A stretch of 64,000 nucleotides of DNA. Source: Nocardia terpenica. GTDB taxonomy: Bacteria; Actinomycetota; Actinomycetes; Mycobacteriales; Mycobacteriaceae. Shown piece by piece: positions 34,808 to 43,180 of the stretch; the stretch's first letter is position 1; each line of letters begins with the position of its first letter. Where the stretch lies: positions 1,302,001-1,366,000 of the forward strand of contig NZ_JABMCZ010000002.1 in assembly GCF_013186535.1 (NCBI RefSeq), given 5' to 3'. Both the position numbers and the translations under genes were made by a program. The notes under the pieces are model-generated. The model did no database searches and was not told where the DNA came from. It was given only the letters and a program-made list of their open reading frames with translations.

Positions 34808-36202
34808 GTGCACACCGGAACCGTTCATCGCCGCGGCGCCATGACCGCGCTGGCCGTCGGCGTCCTGGCCTACGGCCTGATGCAGACCATGCTGGTCCCG
34901 GCCATCGGCGTGCTGCAGCAGGCGCTGCACACCGGCGCGAGCGGGGTGACCTGGGCCGTGCTCAGCGCCCCGCTGCTGGCCGGGGCGATCCTCACCCCGC
35001 TCGCCGGGCGGCTGGGCGACCGGTACGGGCGGCGGCGGGTGCTGCTGACCGTGCTGGCCGTGCACCTGGCGGGGACCGTGCTGGCGCTGGTGGCCCCGCA
35101 CATCGGCGTGCTGATCGCGGCCCGCGCGGTGCAGGGCATCAGCCTGGCGATCCTGCCGCTGGCCTTCGGCTCGGTGGCGGGGGTCCTCCCGCCCGACCGG
35201 GTGCACGCCGGGCTGGGCTTCCTGTCCGGGCTGGTGAGCGGGTCGGCGGGCATCGCGCTGGTCTGCGGCGGACTGATCGCCGACCACGCCTCGTGGCGCT
35301 GGCTGTTCGCGGTCGGAGCCGGATTGGCCGCCGCGGCACTGGTTCTCGTGTACCTGTTCGTGCCGGAGAGTTCGGCACAGACCGCGGGGCGGCTCGATCC
35401 GCTCGGTGCGGTGCTGCTGGCGGGCGGGCTGTCCGGGGTGCTGCTGGCGCTGACCCTCGGGCCGACCCGGGGGTGGACGTCGCTGCCGGTGCTCGGGCTC
35501 GCGGTCGCGGGGCTCGCGCTGCTGGTGGTGTTCGTGCGGGTGGAGGCGCGGCTGCGCTACCCGCTGATCGATATGAGCCTCGTCCTGCACCGAGCGGCCG
35601 GGGCGGCACACCTGGCCGCAGGCGCGCTCGGCATCATGCAGTTCGTGTATTACGTGCTGGTCCCCAAGCTGGCCGAACAACCTTCGGCGGCAGGCGGTTT
35701 CGGCGCCTCGGTAACGGCGGCGGGGCTGGTGATGCTGCCCGCCACCCTGGTGATCCTGCCCGCCGGATCGCTGGCCGGACGCCTCGTCACGCGCCGCGGC
35801 CCGCACGTCCCGCTCGCCGCCGGACTAGTGGTGACCGCCATTGGCGCCGCCCTGCTGGCCCTGGCCCACGCCTCCCTCTGGCACCTGGCGCTGTGCGCGC
35901 TCCCGATCGGCATCGGCACCGGCCTGACCATGTCCGCCCTCCCCGGCCAGCTGCACCGCGTCGTCGCCCCCACCGCCACCGCCACCGCGAACGGCATCAA
36001 CACCGTCGCCCGAACCACGGGCGGCGCCCTGGGCAGCCAACTCGCCGCCGCCCTCGTAGCCACCTCCCTGCACTCGGGCTTCGTCAACGCCTTCTGGGTG
36101 GCCGCCGCCATCGGAATCGCCGGGGCCGCATCAACATTCGCCGGAGCAAGACCGGCAGTGACATCGCACGCCAGAGCCACGGTCGCCTCGACCCATTCGT
36201 GA
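34808..36202 (+). CDS. MFS transporter (drug-exporter type)
   Basis: 464 residues with about 14 hydrophobic helices. Motif A-like GRLGDRYGRRRVLL in the loop between helices 2 and 3, then ARAVQGISLAILPLAFGSV, ADHASWRWLFAVGAGLAAAA and ANGINTVARTTGGALGSQLAA near the end, as in the DHA2 drug:H+ antiporter group. The GTG is preceded by GAGGAGG. Regulated by the divergent TetR gene. The substrate is not predictable. Its stop codon at 36200-36202 lies inside the first unit of a 16-bp tandem repeat, so the protein's C-terminus (ASTHS) is partly repeat-encoded. Confidence 0.92.
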   Translation: MHTGTVHRRGAMTALAVGVLAYGLMQTMLVPAIGVLQQALHTGASGVTWAVLSAPLLAGAILTPLAGRLGDRYGRRRVLLTVLAVHLAGTVLALVAPHIGVLIAARAVQGISLAILPLAFGSVAGVLPPDRVHAGLGFLSGLVSGSAGIALVCGGLIADHASWRWLFAVGAGLAAAALVLVYLFVPESSAQTAGRLDPLGAVLLAGGLSGVLLALTLGPTRGWTSLPVLGLAVAGLALLVVFVRVEARLRYPLIDMSLVLHRAAGAAHLAAGALGIMQFVYYVLVPKLAEQPSAAGGFGASVTAAGLVMLPATLVILPAGSLAGRLVTRRGPHVPLAAGLVVTAIGAALLALAHASLWHLALCALPIGIGTGLTMSALPGQLHRVVAPTATATANGINTVARTTGGALGSQLAAALVATSLHSGFVNAFWVAAAIGIAGAASTFAGARPAVTSHARATVASTHS

Positions 36203-36270
36203 TCCTGACCATTCGCGACCCTCACCATTCGCCATCCTCACCACTCGTCATCCTCACCACTCGCCATCCT
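36191..36270. repeat. Five 16-bp tandem repeats over the MFS stop codon
   Basis: Five units of the type CACCATTCGCCATCCT run from 36191 to 36270 with a few substitutions each. The first unit includes the MFS stop codon. They lead directly into a pair of hairpins at 36274-36335. Confidence 0.88.
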
Positions 36271-36273
36271 CAT

Positions 36274-36335
36274 GATTCCGGCGTGCTTTTGGCCGGAATC
36301 CACCGTGAGATCCCGGCCAAAAGCACGCCGGGATC
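36274..36335. repeat. Two oppositely oriented RTGCTTTTG-loop hairpins
   Basis: First hairpin GATTCCGGC-GTGCTTTTG-GCCGGAATC (36274-36300). Eight bases later, GATCCCGGC-CAAAAGCAC-GCCGGGATC (36309-36335), whose loop is the exact complement of the first. Both 9-bp stems are perfect but differ by compensating changes. Placed between convergent genes, they could also end transcripts. Confidence 0.9.
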
Positions 36336-36582
36336 AAAGGAGGATGCGCGCCGGGCCAAAGGAGGATGCGCGCCGGGTCAAAGGAGGACGCGAGCCGGGG
36401 TTAGTGGGAGACACGCGCTGGGATCAAGGGGAGGCGCGCGCCGGGTCTAAGGAAGACACGCGCCGGGGCAAAGGAAGACACGCGCCGGGCCAAGGGAGAC
36501 GCGCGCTGGGATCAACGGAAGGCGCGCGCCAGGGTCAATGGGAGACGCATGCCGGGTCAAAGGAGGATGCGCGCCGGGGTCA
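36336..36582. repeat. Degenerate 22-23-bp tandem array reaching the acyltransferase stop codon
   Basis: About eleven units of the type AAAGGAGGATGCGCGCCGGG fill the rest of the gap between the convergent MFS and acyltransferase genes. The last unit includes the acyltransferase stop codon (36580-36582). Units differ by one to six bases and show no open frame of note. Confidence 0.85.
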
Positions 36583-37332
36583 GTGGCGGCGTTGTTCGGC
36601 TCTGGCGCGGCGGCGGGCTAGTTCTTCCTGTTCGAGGAGGGCGGCTTGTTCGAGGGTGGGGGCGGTGCCGCCGAGGCGGGCGGGGACCCAGCGGGCGCCT
36701 GGGGGCATGTCGTAGTGGCGTTGGGCTCGGGTTAGGAGTTGTTCCATGCTGGAACGTAGTTCGGCGGTGAGGGCGTCGGGGGGGTTGTGGGGTGGGATGG
36801 GCTCGCCGATCTGGATGTTGATCGGGAAGTGGTGGCGGCCCAGTTGTTTCGGGATGTCCTTGGTCCAGACGCGCTGGGCGCCCCAGATGGCCAGGGGGAC
36901 GATCGGGACGTCGGCCTCTATCGCCATGCGGGCCGCGCCCGATTTGAACTCCTTCAGTTCGAAGCTGCGGCTGATGGTGGCCTCGGGGTAGACGACCACG
37001 ATCTCGCCGTCGCGCAGCGCGGTCACCGCCCGGGCGTAGGACTGCGCCCCGGCGCTGCGGTCGACGCCGATCGCCTTGCAGTGCTTCATCAGCCAGCCGA
37101 CGATGCCGTGCTCGAGTTCGGCCTTCATCATGTAGCGGACGTTGCGGCCGGATTCGCGGCCCACCAGGCCGACCTCCATGAAATCCAGGTACGCGGTGTG
37201 GTTCACGGCCAGCACCGCGCCGCCGGTGCGCGGAAAGTGCTGCTGCCCTTCGATCCGGATCCGCAACCCCTGCGCCCAGAACAGGGTGCGCACCAATCCG
37301 GTCAGTACATCGAATACGGGCTCTCGCGCCAT
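36580..37332 (-). CDS. PlsC-family 1-acylglycerol-3-phosphate acyltransferase-like protein
   Basis: 250 residues from the ATG at 37332 (AGGAG eleven bases upstream; the frame to 37500 overlaps the upstream gene). Acyltransferase motifs: block I NHTAYLD (HX4D), block II around GVDRSAGAQSYARAV, block III VVVYPEATISRSFEL and block IV VPIVPLAIWGAQRVW. Such enzymes add a fatty acyl chain to lysophosphatidic acid or other lipid acceptors at the inner membrane. It follows a close paralogue 34 bp upstream; the pair matches the Rv3814c-Rv3816c cluster of M. tuberculosis, where three such genes stand in a row. C-terminus is rich in Glu/Arg/Ala, probably a helix. Confidence 0.9.
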   Translation of the reverse strand: MAREPVFDVLTGLVRTLFWAQGLRIRIEGQQHFPRTGGAVLAVNHTAYLDFMEVGLVGRESGRNVRYMMKAELEHGIVGWLMKHCKAIGVDRSAGAQSYARAVTALRDGEIVVVYPEATISRSFELKEFKSGAARMAIEADVPIVPLAIWGAQRVWTKDIPKQLGRHHFPINIQIGEPIPPHNPPDALTAELRSSMEQLLTRAQRHYDMPPGARWVPARLGGTAPTLEQAALLEQEELARRRARAEQRRH

Positions 37333-37366
37333 GGTCCCGAAAACTCCTGCCGTGCCCGCCGACTCG

Positions 37367-38131
37367 CTACTCGCCCGCGGCCGACTTGTGCTTGCGCTCC
37401 CTGGCCTCGGCCTTCGCCCGCGCCTCGGCCGCGTCCATCGCGTCGGCCTCCGCCAGGGTCGGGGCGCTGCCGCCCAACCGAGCCGGAACCCAGTATGCAC
37501 CGGACTCGTGCGTGTAGTTCTTCTGCAGATCGAGCAGCATGTCCTGCATGGTCGCGTGCAGCTTCGCGGTGAGCTCCGACGCGGGCTCGAACGGCTGGAT
37601 CGGCTCCCCGACCGCGATCGAGATGGGGGTGTTGGTGCGGCCCAGCCGTTTCGGATAGCCCTTCGTCCACACCCGCTGCGCGCCCCAGATCACCATCGGG
37701 ATGATCGGCACCCCGGCCTCGATCGCCATGCGCGCCGCACCCGACTTGAACTCCTTGATCTCGAAGCTGCGGCTGATCGTCGCCTCCGGGTACACCCCCA
37801 CCAGCTCGCCCCGGCGCAGATAGTCGACCGCGGCCAGATACGAGTCGGCGCCCGCGGACCGATCCACCGGAATGTGTTTGAGCGCCCGCATGATCGGCCC
37901 GGAGATCTTGTCGTCGAAGACCTCCTTCTTCGCCATGAAGCGGATGTACCGCTTCGGGGTGCGCACGGGCAGTCCGGCGTAGGTGAAGTCCATGTACCCG
38001 GTGTGATTGATGGCGATGACCGCACCGCCTTCCGCGGGGATGTGCTCATCCCCCTTGACGTCGAATTTCAGGCCCTGGGCGAAGAAGACGGCCCGGGCCA
38101 GGCCGATGATCGACCGGTAGACGGGTTCCAC
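37367..38131 (-). CDS. PlsC-family acyltransferase (Rv3814c-like)
   Basis: 254 residues from the GTG at 38131; starting there gives the protein start EPVYRSIIGLARAVFFAQGL, which fits what I recall of Rv3814c, whereas the frame to 38173 adds an unlikely leader. Motifs: NHTGYMD (HX4D), VDRSAGADSYLAAVDYL, GVYPEATISRSFEIKEFKSG and VPIIPMVIWGAQRVW. About 60 percent alike by eye to the paralogue downstream, with which it probably forms a two-gene operon. Role: acyl transfer to a glycerolipid or other acceptor at the cytoplasmic membrane. C-terminal Lys/Glu/Arg-rich tail (AEARERKHKSA). Confidence 0.9.
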   Translation of the reverse strand: MEPVYRSIIGLARAVFFAQGLKFDVKGDEHIPAEGGAVIAINHTGYMDFTYAGLPVRTPKRYIRFMAKKEVFDDKISGPIMRALKHIPVDRSAGADSYLAAVDYLRRGELVGVYPEATISRSFEIKEFKSGAARMAIEAGVPIIPMVIWGAQRVWTKGYPKRLGRTNTPISIAVGEPIQPFEPASELTAKLHATMQDMLLDLQKNYTHESGAYWVPARLGGSAPTLAEADAMDAAEARAKAEARERKHKSAAGE

Positions 38132-38197
38132 AATTCCGCTAGCGTAGTCGCAGGCACTTTCGGCACCCAGCACCGCACGGAAAAGAGGTTCACCGCA

Positions 38198-39079
38198 GTG
38201 GAACGCCTTCGACCGAGATTGCGTGCAGGGGGCCGGGGGATGGCGTCGGTGGGCGCGGCGCTGCTGGCGGTGGGACTGCTCGCCGCCTGCGATTCCAAGG
38301 TCGGTATCAAGGGCACCGACTACGACACCGGGGAGCCCGCGCCCGCGCCACCGCCGTCTAGTTCGTCGCCCGCCGCCCCGACCCCGGCGGCCGCGCCCGG
38401 CGAGCTGTCGGTCACCGTCACGCTGAAATCCCGCGATCCCGAGGCCGCCGACGCACTCACCCGCTGGGCGATGGACTTACAACAATTGCCGACACCGGCG
38501 CTGGAACGCCGCTGCTGGACCATGGCCCCGCGCAACGTCGAGACCATGTATGCCGACAAGCAGGCCATCCTCGCGGCGCTGACGCAGCCGGGCATCGACG
38601 ACGGCACCGCGATCACCTGGAAGAGCCCGGCCACCGCGACCGACGGGGTCACCGTGGTCGCCGAGCGCGCCGACATCGCCACCGGCTACGCCTGCCCGCG
38701 GGTGTTCCCCGCCGGGACCGAGCCCGGATTCGACGACGCCGACGCCCGCCACACCGTGCGGCGCTATCTGGCCCGGCTCAGCGGATCGCCGCTGGATCCG
38801 GCCGACAAGCCCGACAGCCATCCCCTGGTCTGCGCGGCGAGCCCCGCGACCTGGGATCCGACCGGCACCGGGCGGCCGACCGCCCCGCCGCTGGCGACCG
38901 AACCCGACAAGCTCACCGGCGTGCAGTCCTTCGTCGATCAGTCGATAACCTCGCGGTCGGTGCGCGGCGACTACATCGCGGTGTCGGTGCCGGTGACCAC
39001 CGCGGCGGGCAGGCAGGACCGGACCTTCACCCTGCGGTCCGGCGAGCAGGGTTACTGCATCGGCGACGTTTCCGCCTAG
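38198..39079 (+). CDS. Lipoprotein of unknown function
   Basis: 293 residues from the GTG at 38198 (GGAAAAGAGG upstream). Signal peptide with lipobox LLAAC, so the mature protein is membrane-anchored outside. A Pro/Ser/Ala linker (about 45-72) precedes a compact domain with Cys residues in RRCWTMAP, GYACPRVFPAG, PLVCAAS and GYCIG, suggesting two disulfides. I do not recognise the family. Divergent from the acyltransferases with only 66 bp between starts, and upstream of the Rieske-type protein, which starts 45 bp after its stop. Confidence 0.8.
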   Translation: MERLRPRLRAGGRGMASVGAALLAVGLLAACDSKVGIKGTDYDTGEPAPAPPPSSSSPAAPTPAAAPGELSVTVTLKSRDPEAADALTRWAMDLQQLPTPALERRCWTMAPRNVETMYADKQAILAALTQPGIDDGTAITWKSPATATDGVTVVAERADIATGYACPRVFPAGTEPGFDDADARHTVRRYLARLSGSPLDPADKPDSHPLVCAASPATWDPTGTGRPTAPPLATEPDKLTGVQSFVDQSITSRSVRGDYIAVSVPVTTAAGRQDRTFTLRSGEQGYCIGDVSA

Positions 39080-39123
39080 CGGCTACCCTGGGTGACCGGC
39101 AAACGGTTCAGGAGGACTTCTTC

Positions 39124-40674
39124 GTGCAGATCACCAGCGTCGGACACGCCGGATTCCACATCCGCACCGCAGCCGGGACGATTCTCTGCGATCCCTGGGT
39201 CAACCCGGCGTACTTCGGTGCGTGGTTCCCGTTCCCGGACAACACCCGGCTGGACTGGGACGAGCTGGGCAACTGCGACTTTCTCTATGTCTCGCATCTG
39301 CACCGCGACCACTTCGACGCTCGAACTCTCGCCGAGCATGTCGACAAGGACGCCACCGTCCTGCTGCCCGACTATCCGGTGCCGGACCTCAAGCGCGAGC
39401 TGGAGAAGCTGGGCTTCCACAAGTTCTTCGAGACCGAGGACTCGGTCAAGCACACGGTGACCGGGGGCGGCGGCGACCTGGACATCATGATTATCGCGCT
39501 GCGCGCACCCGCCGACGGCCCGATCGGCGACTCCGGGCTGGTCGTCTCCGACGGAGAGACGGTGTGCTTCAACATGAACGACGCGCGGCCGGTCGACATG
39601 GACGTGCTGCACGAGCAATTCGGGCACGTCGACATCCACCTGCTGCAGTACTCGGGCGCCATCTGGTACCCGATGGTCTACGACATCCCGGCCCGCACCA
39701 AGGCCAACTTCGGCAAGCAGAAGCGCCAGCGCGGCATGGACCGGTGCCGCAGCTATATCGAGCAGGTCGGCGCGACCTGGGTGGTGCCCTCGGCCGGGCC
39801 GCCGGTGTTCCTGGACGACGAGCTGCGCTACCTCAACGACGACGGCGACGACCGGTACTCGGCCGAGAACGGCAACATCTTCCCCGACCAGGAGGTGTTC
39901 CTGGAGCAGATGCGCATCCACGGGCACACCGGTGGCGTGCTGATGATCCCGGGCTCGGTCGCCGACGTGCGCGGCACCGAGCTGTCGCTGACCCATCCGA
40001 TGGATCCGGCGGAGATCTACGACGACAAGGCCGGTTACATCGAGCGAATGGCGCAGCGGATGGCGCCGGTGCTCGCGGCGGAGAAGGCGTCCTGGGCGAC
40101 CGGCGACGGCCCGCTGCTACCGGAACTCAAGGAGCTGTTCGAGCCGATCATGGCGCAGAGCGATCTGATCTGCGACGGCATCGGCTACCCGGTCGGCCTG
40201 GTGCTGGGCGAGGAGACCGTGGTGCTGGACTTCCCCAAGCGGGTGGTGCGCGGCCCGATCGAGGGGGAAGGCAAGTACCGCTACGGTTTCCGGATCGATC
40301 CGCAGCTGGTGCGGACGGTGCTGCGCGACGGCGAGCCCGACTGGGTGAACACGATCTTTCTGTCCACCCGCTTCCAGGCGTGGCGGATCGGCGGCTACAA
40401 CGAGTTCCTCTACACGTTCTTCAAATGCCTCACCGACGAGCGGATCGCCTACGCCGACGGCTGGTTCGCCGAGGCCCACGACGATTCCGCCTCCTGCCAG
40501 ATCTCCGGCTGGGAGATCCAGCGCCGCTGCCCCCACCTCAAGGCCGACCTGTCGAAATTCGGTGTGGTGGAGGGCAACACCCTCACCTGCAACCTGCACG
40601 GCTGGCAGTGGGACCTGGAGTCGGGCCGGTGCAAGACGTCCAAGGGCCACGAGCTGCGGGCGCAGCGCCTCTGA
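39124..40674 (+). CDS. Metallo-beta-lactamase-fold protein with C-terminal Rieske domain (Rv3818-like)
   Basis: 516 residues. N-terminal metallo-beta-lactamase fold with the metal motif SHLHRDHFD (about 58-66) and further His/Asp downstream, a middle region (about 250-430), and a C-terminal Rieske [2Fe-2S] centre: RRCPHLKADL, 17 residues later LTCNLHGWQW, matching C-x-H...C-x-x-H. This fusion resembles CMP-sialic-acid-hydroxylase-like and UlaG/RomA-like proteins. From memory Rv3818 of M. tuberculosis has the same make-up and position. The reaction is unknown; an iron-sulfur-dependent oxidation of a lipid or sugar is inference. The GTG follows AGGAGGACTTCTTC. Confidence 0.9.
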   Translation: MQITSVGHAGFHIRTAAGTILCDPWVNPAYFGAWFPFPDNTRLDWDELGNCDFLYVSHLHRDHFDARTLAEHVDKDATVLLPDYPVPDLKRELEKLGFHKFFETEDSVKHTVTGGGGDLDIMIIALRAPADGPIGDSGLVVSDGETVCFNMNDARPVDMDVLHEQFGHVDIHLLQYSGAIWYPMVYDIPARTKANFGKQKRQRGMDRCRSYIEQVGATWVVPSAGPPVFLDDELRYLNDDGDDRYSAENGNIFPDQEVFLEQMRIHGHTGGVLMIPGSVADVRGTELSLTHPMDPAEIYDDKAGYIERMAQRMAPVLAAEKASWATGDGPLLPELKELFEPIMAQSDLICDGIGYPVGLVLGEETVVLDFPKRVVRGPIEGEGKYRYGFRIDPQLVRTVLRDGEPDWVNTIFLSTRFQAWRIGGYNEFLYTFFKCLTDERIAYADGWFAEAHDDSASCQISGWEIQRRCPHLKADLSKFGVVEGNTLTCNLHGWQWDLESGRCKTSKGHELRAQRL

Positions 40675-40677
40675 CCC

Positions 40678-41013
40678 CTACGTCAGTTCCCTGGTCAGCT
40701 TGGACGACCAAGGGCACCAGAAACATCCGGGCAGGAATGCGCCGCAGGCCTCGTCCAAATGGTCCTCGGCGTAGGTGATGCTGGAGTCGCAGACCTCGAT
40801 GGCCATGGTGAAGAAGGTGATGGTGTCCGGGTCGAGGTGGAAGCTCCAGCCCGGGTTGTAGTCCGCGGGGCGTTTCCGGATGCGGCCCATGACATGCACC
40901 GACATGGTCTCCTCGCCGGACAGGATGCGACGCGCCTCGGCGATGCGCTGCTGGTTGGTCAGCCGGATGACGAATTCCTTGCCGGAATAGTCGGTGAATG
41001 CGACGTCCGCCAT
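40678..41013 (-). CDS. BP74-like small protein
   Basis: 111 residues without a signal peptide. The central part (VIRLTNQQRIAEARRILSG, VMGRIRKRPADYNPGWSFHL, TMAIEVCDSSITYAEDHLDE, GAFLPGCFWCPWSSKL) resembles the BP74 N-terminal domain, first described in calcium-dependent adhesion-type proteins of Dictyostelium, as I remember it. Bacterial copies are small, often single-domain, and of unknown function. ATG at 41013. It is convergent with the Rieske protein gene, with a three-base gap, and seems to be a single-gene unit. Confidence 0.8.
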   Translation of the reverse strand: MADVAFTDYSGKEFVIRLTNQQRIAEARRILSGEETMSVHVMGRIRKRPADYNPGWSFHLDPDTITFFTMAIEVCDSSITYAEDHLDEACGAFLPGCFWCPWSSKLTRELT

Positions 41014-41070
41014 AGTGTTCTACCTCGATGTATGGTTCGACATAATTGAATGACCGCCCGATGATTCGGA

Positions 41071-42060
41071 CTATGCGCGCGGCACGGTGCGCGCCGTGAC
41101 GACGAGCTCCCGGACCGACATGGCCCCGCGCGCCACCGGGGCGAGCACCCGGCCGTCGGCCCCGATCAGCACCCCCGAGGGCGTGCCGCGCACCCGGTAG
41201 CGGAGCGCGGCCTCGTTACCCTGCTGCACCAGCACCGGAATCTCGCCCAGCCGCTGCTCGCTTCCCCAGGCGGCGTGCTCGGCGACCTCACCGTTGCCGA
41301 CCACCACGATCGACAGCGCCGCCTCGGCCCGGGCCTGCCAGCGGGGCAGTTCGCGGGCCAGGGCCGCACACAGTTCACAGGCGGGGTGCACGAACACGAG
41401 CAGCAGGTGCCGCCCCGAGGCCAGCAGTTTCTCGAGCCCGACGCGCCCGCCGCGGGTGTCCAGCAGTTCGAATTCCGGGGCGAGCGCGCCCACCGGCAGA
41501 CCCTCCGCGCCGAGGGTGGACAGCGCCTGCTCGTCCAGTCGGCGGCGCAGCGCGCGAACCTCACCGGTCAGCCGGATCAGCGGGGCGGCCAGCGCGGCCG
41601 CGAGCACCGTGCCCACCGCGCGATCGGCCGAAAGCTCCTGGGGGACGCGGGGATGGGCGAAGGATCCGGCGGCCGCCGCCACCGTCAGCGCGATCAGCAG
41701 CGCGTTCCGGAGCACCGTGGTGCGCCCGATAGGGGTTGTGCTCGTCGCACCGAAACACGAACAGGCCGGTCGTTTTCCACGCCGGAGCAGACCGATGACC
41801 GCGGTGGTGAACACCAGCAGCAGCGCGGTGCCCGCGAGCGCCGCGACGGCCGCGGTCCACGGCGGCAGCACCGCCACCGCGATCGCCGCCTCCGCCAGCG
41901 GCAGCGCCCAGCTCACCGCCGGCGCCCACCGAACCGGAATCCCGAACTCCGCCACCGCCGTTCGCGTACCGGACCGATCGGCCAGTTTGCCGTACGCCGA
42001 CAGCCCGAACACCACCGCGACCGCCGATCGCGCCGCCCACACCCCGTATTCGACGAGCAT
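41071..42060 (-). CDS. MauE-type membrane protein fused to a thioredoxin-like domain
   Basis: 329 residues in two parts. Residues 1-150: MauE/DoxX-like domain with four membrane helices and ACSCFGA (a Cys pair in the loop), a family that supports disulfide formation or methylamine dehydrogenase maturation. Residues about 180-329: redoxin fold ending with VFVHPACELCAALARELPRW, an intact C-E-L-C active pair, and GTPSGVLIGADGRVLAPVARG with the cis-Pro region. Such fusions pass electrons across or onto the membrane to reduce or oxidise disulfides in exported proteins. No target gene is adjacent. ATG at 42060. Confidence 0.85.
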   Translation of the reverse strand: MLVEYGVWAARSAVAVVFGLSAYGKLADRSGTRTAVAEFGIPVRWAPAVSWALPLAEAAIAVAVLPPWTAAVAALAGTALLLVFTTAVIGLLRRGKRPACSCFGATSTTPIGRTTVLRNALLIALTVAAAAGSFAHPRVPQELSADRAVGTVLAAALAAPLIRLTGEVRALRRRLDEQALSTLGAEGLPVGALAPEFELLDTRGGRVGLEKLLASGRHLLLVFVHPACELCAALARELPRWQARAEAALSIVVVGNGEVAEHAAWGSEQRLGEIPVLVQQGNEAALRYRVRGTPSGVLIGADGRVLAPVARGAMSVRELVVTARTVPRA

Positions 42061-42116
42061 CCTGGCACCATGTCACATGCGATACGGATGTGAAATACGA
42101 ATGGCCAGAACGATAT

Positions 42117-43148
42117 TCATCCGGTGATCGCGCGGGCCCGCTCCAGGATGCGCAGCGTGGCCACCGCGTCGCGCGGATCGACCGGCACGGGCGCGCCGTC
42201 GAGCAGCGCGTCGGCCACGCCCGCGTAGAACGCCGGATAGTCGCCGGGCTCGCTGGGGATCGGTTCGGCGCCGCCCTCGGCGCCGAACAGTCCCCAGCGC
42301 TCGGGTTCGACCGTGCCCCAGGGCGTTCCGTCGCCCGGGCGGCGCCCGGCGCGCAGGGCGTCCTCCTGGGGGTCGAGTCCGTAGGTCACATAACCGTTCT
42401 CGGAGCCGAGTACGCGCAGGCGCGGGCCCAGTTGCGGGGCTACGGCGTTCATCCACAGGTGGGAGTGGACGCCCGAGGCGTGGGTGAGCGCCAGGAAGGC
42501 GTCGTCGTCGGCCTGCACGTCCGGTCGGCGGGTGTCGAGTTCGCAGTAGATGCCGGTGACGGGGCCGAACAGGGTGAGCGCCTGGTCGACCAGGTGGCTG
42601 CCCAGGTCGTAGAGGATGCCCGCGCCGTCATCGGCCGCGCCCACCTCCCGCCAGCCGCCCTTGGACACCGGCCGCCAGCGCTCGAACCGGGACTCGAACC
42701 GCCGCACCGTGCCCAGGCGACCCTCGTCGATCAATCGGCGCACGGTCCGGAAGTCGCTGTCCCAGCGCCGGTTCTGGAACACCGTGAGCGGCAGCCCGGC
42801 CCGCTCGGCCTCGTCGATCACCGATTCGGCCTCGGCCACGGTCAGCGCGAAGGGCTTGTCCACCACCACCGGCAGCCCCGCCGCGAGGGCCTGCCGCGCC
42901 AGCGGCGCGTGGGTGCGGTTCGGCGTCGCGATCACCACCAGGTCCAGGGCATCCGGATCGGACAGCAGCGCGTCGGCCGACGCGGCCACCCGGACCCCCG
43001 GATGGTCGCGCCGCGCCTGCTCCGCCCGCTCGGCCGACGAGGTGACCACCGCCGCCACCCGCAGGCGCGGCTCGGCCGCCACCAGCGGCGCGTGGAACAC
43101 CGCCCCGGCCAGCCCGTATCCCACGATCCCGACGTTCAGCCGCCGCAT
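42117..43148 (-). CDS. Gfo/Idh/MocA-family oxidoreductase
   Basis: 343 residues from the ATG at 43148 (AGAAAGGGAGGC upstream). Rossmann motif VGIVGYGLAGAVFHAPLV, then VVIATPNRTHAPLARQAL, the conserved VVVDKPFALT (EKP-like Lys), and the C-terminal GFO_IDH_MocA domain with GILYDLGSHLVDQAL (His pair of the active site). These enzymes oxidise or reduce cyclitols and sugars with NAD(P). Substrate unknown. The DMT-type membrane protein lies 32 bp upstream on the same strand and may share the transcript. Confidence 0.92.
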   Translation of the reverse strand: MRRLNVGIVGYGLAGAVFHAPLVAAEPRLRVAAVVTSSAERAEQARRDHPGVRVAASADALLSDPDALDLVVIATPNRTHAPLARQALAAGLPVVVDKPFALTVAEAESVIDEAERAGLPLTVFQNRRWDSDFRTVRRLIDEGRLGTVRRFESRFERWRPVSKGGWREVGAADDGAGILYDLGSHLVDQALTLFGPVTGIYCELDTRRPDVQADDDAFLALTHASGVHSHLWMNAVAPQLGPRLRVLGSENGYVTYGLDPQEDALRAGRRPGDGTPWGTVEPERWGLFGAEGGAEPIPSEPGDYPAFYAGVADALLDGAPVPVDPRDAVATLRILERARAITG

Positions 43149-43180
43149 GAGCCTCCCTTTCTGCCGAATCACCGGGAACC

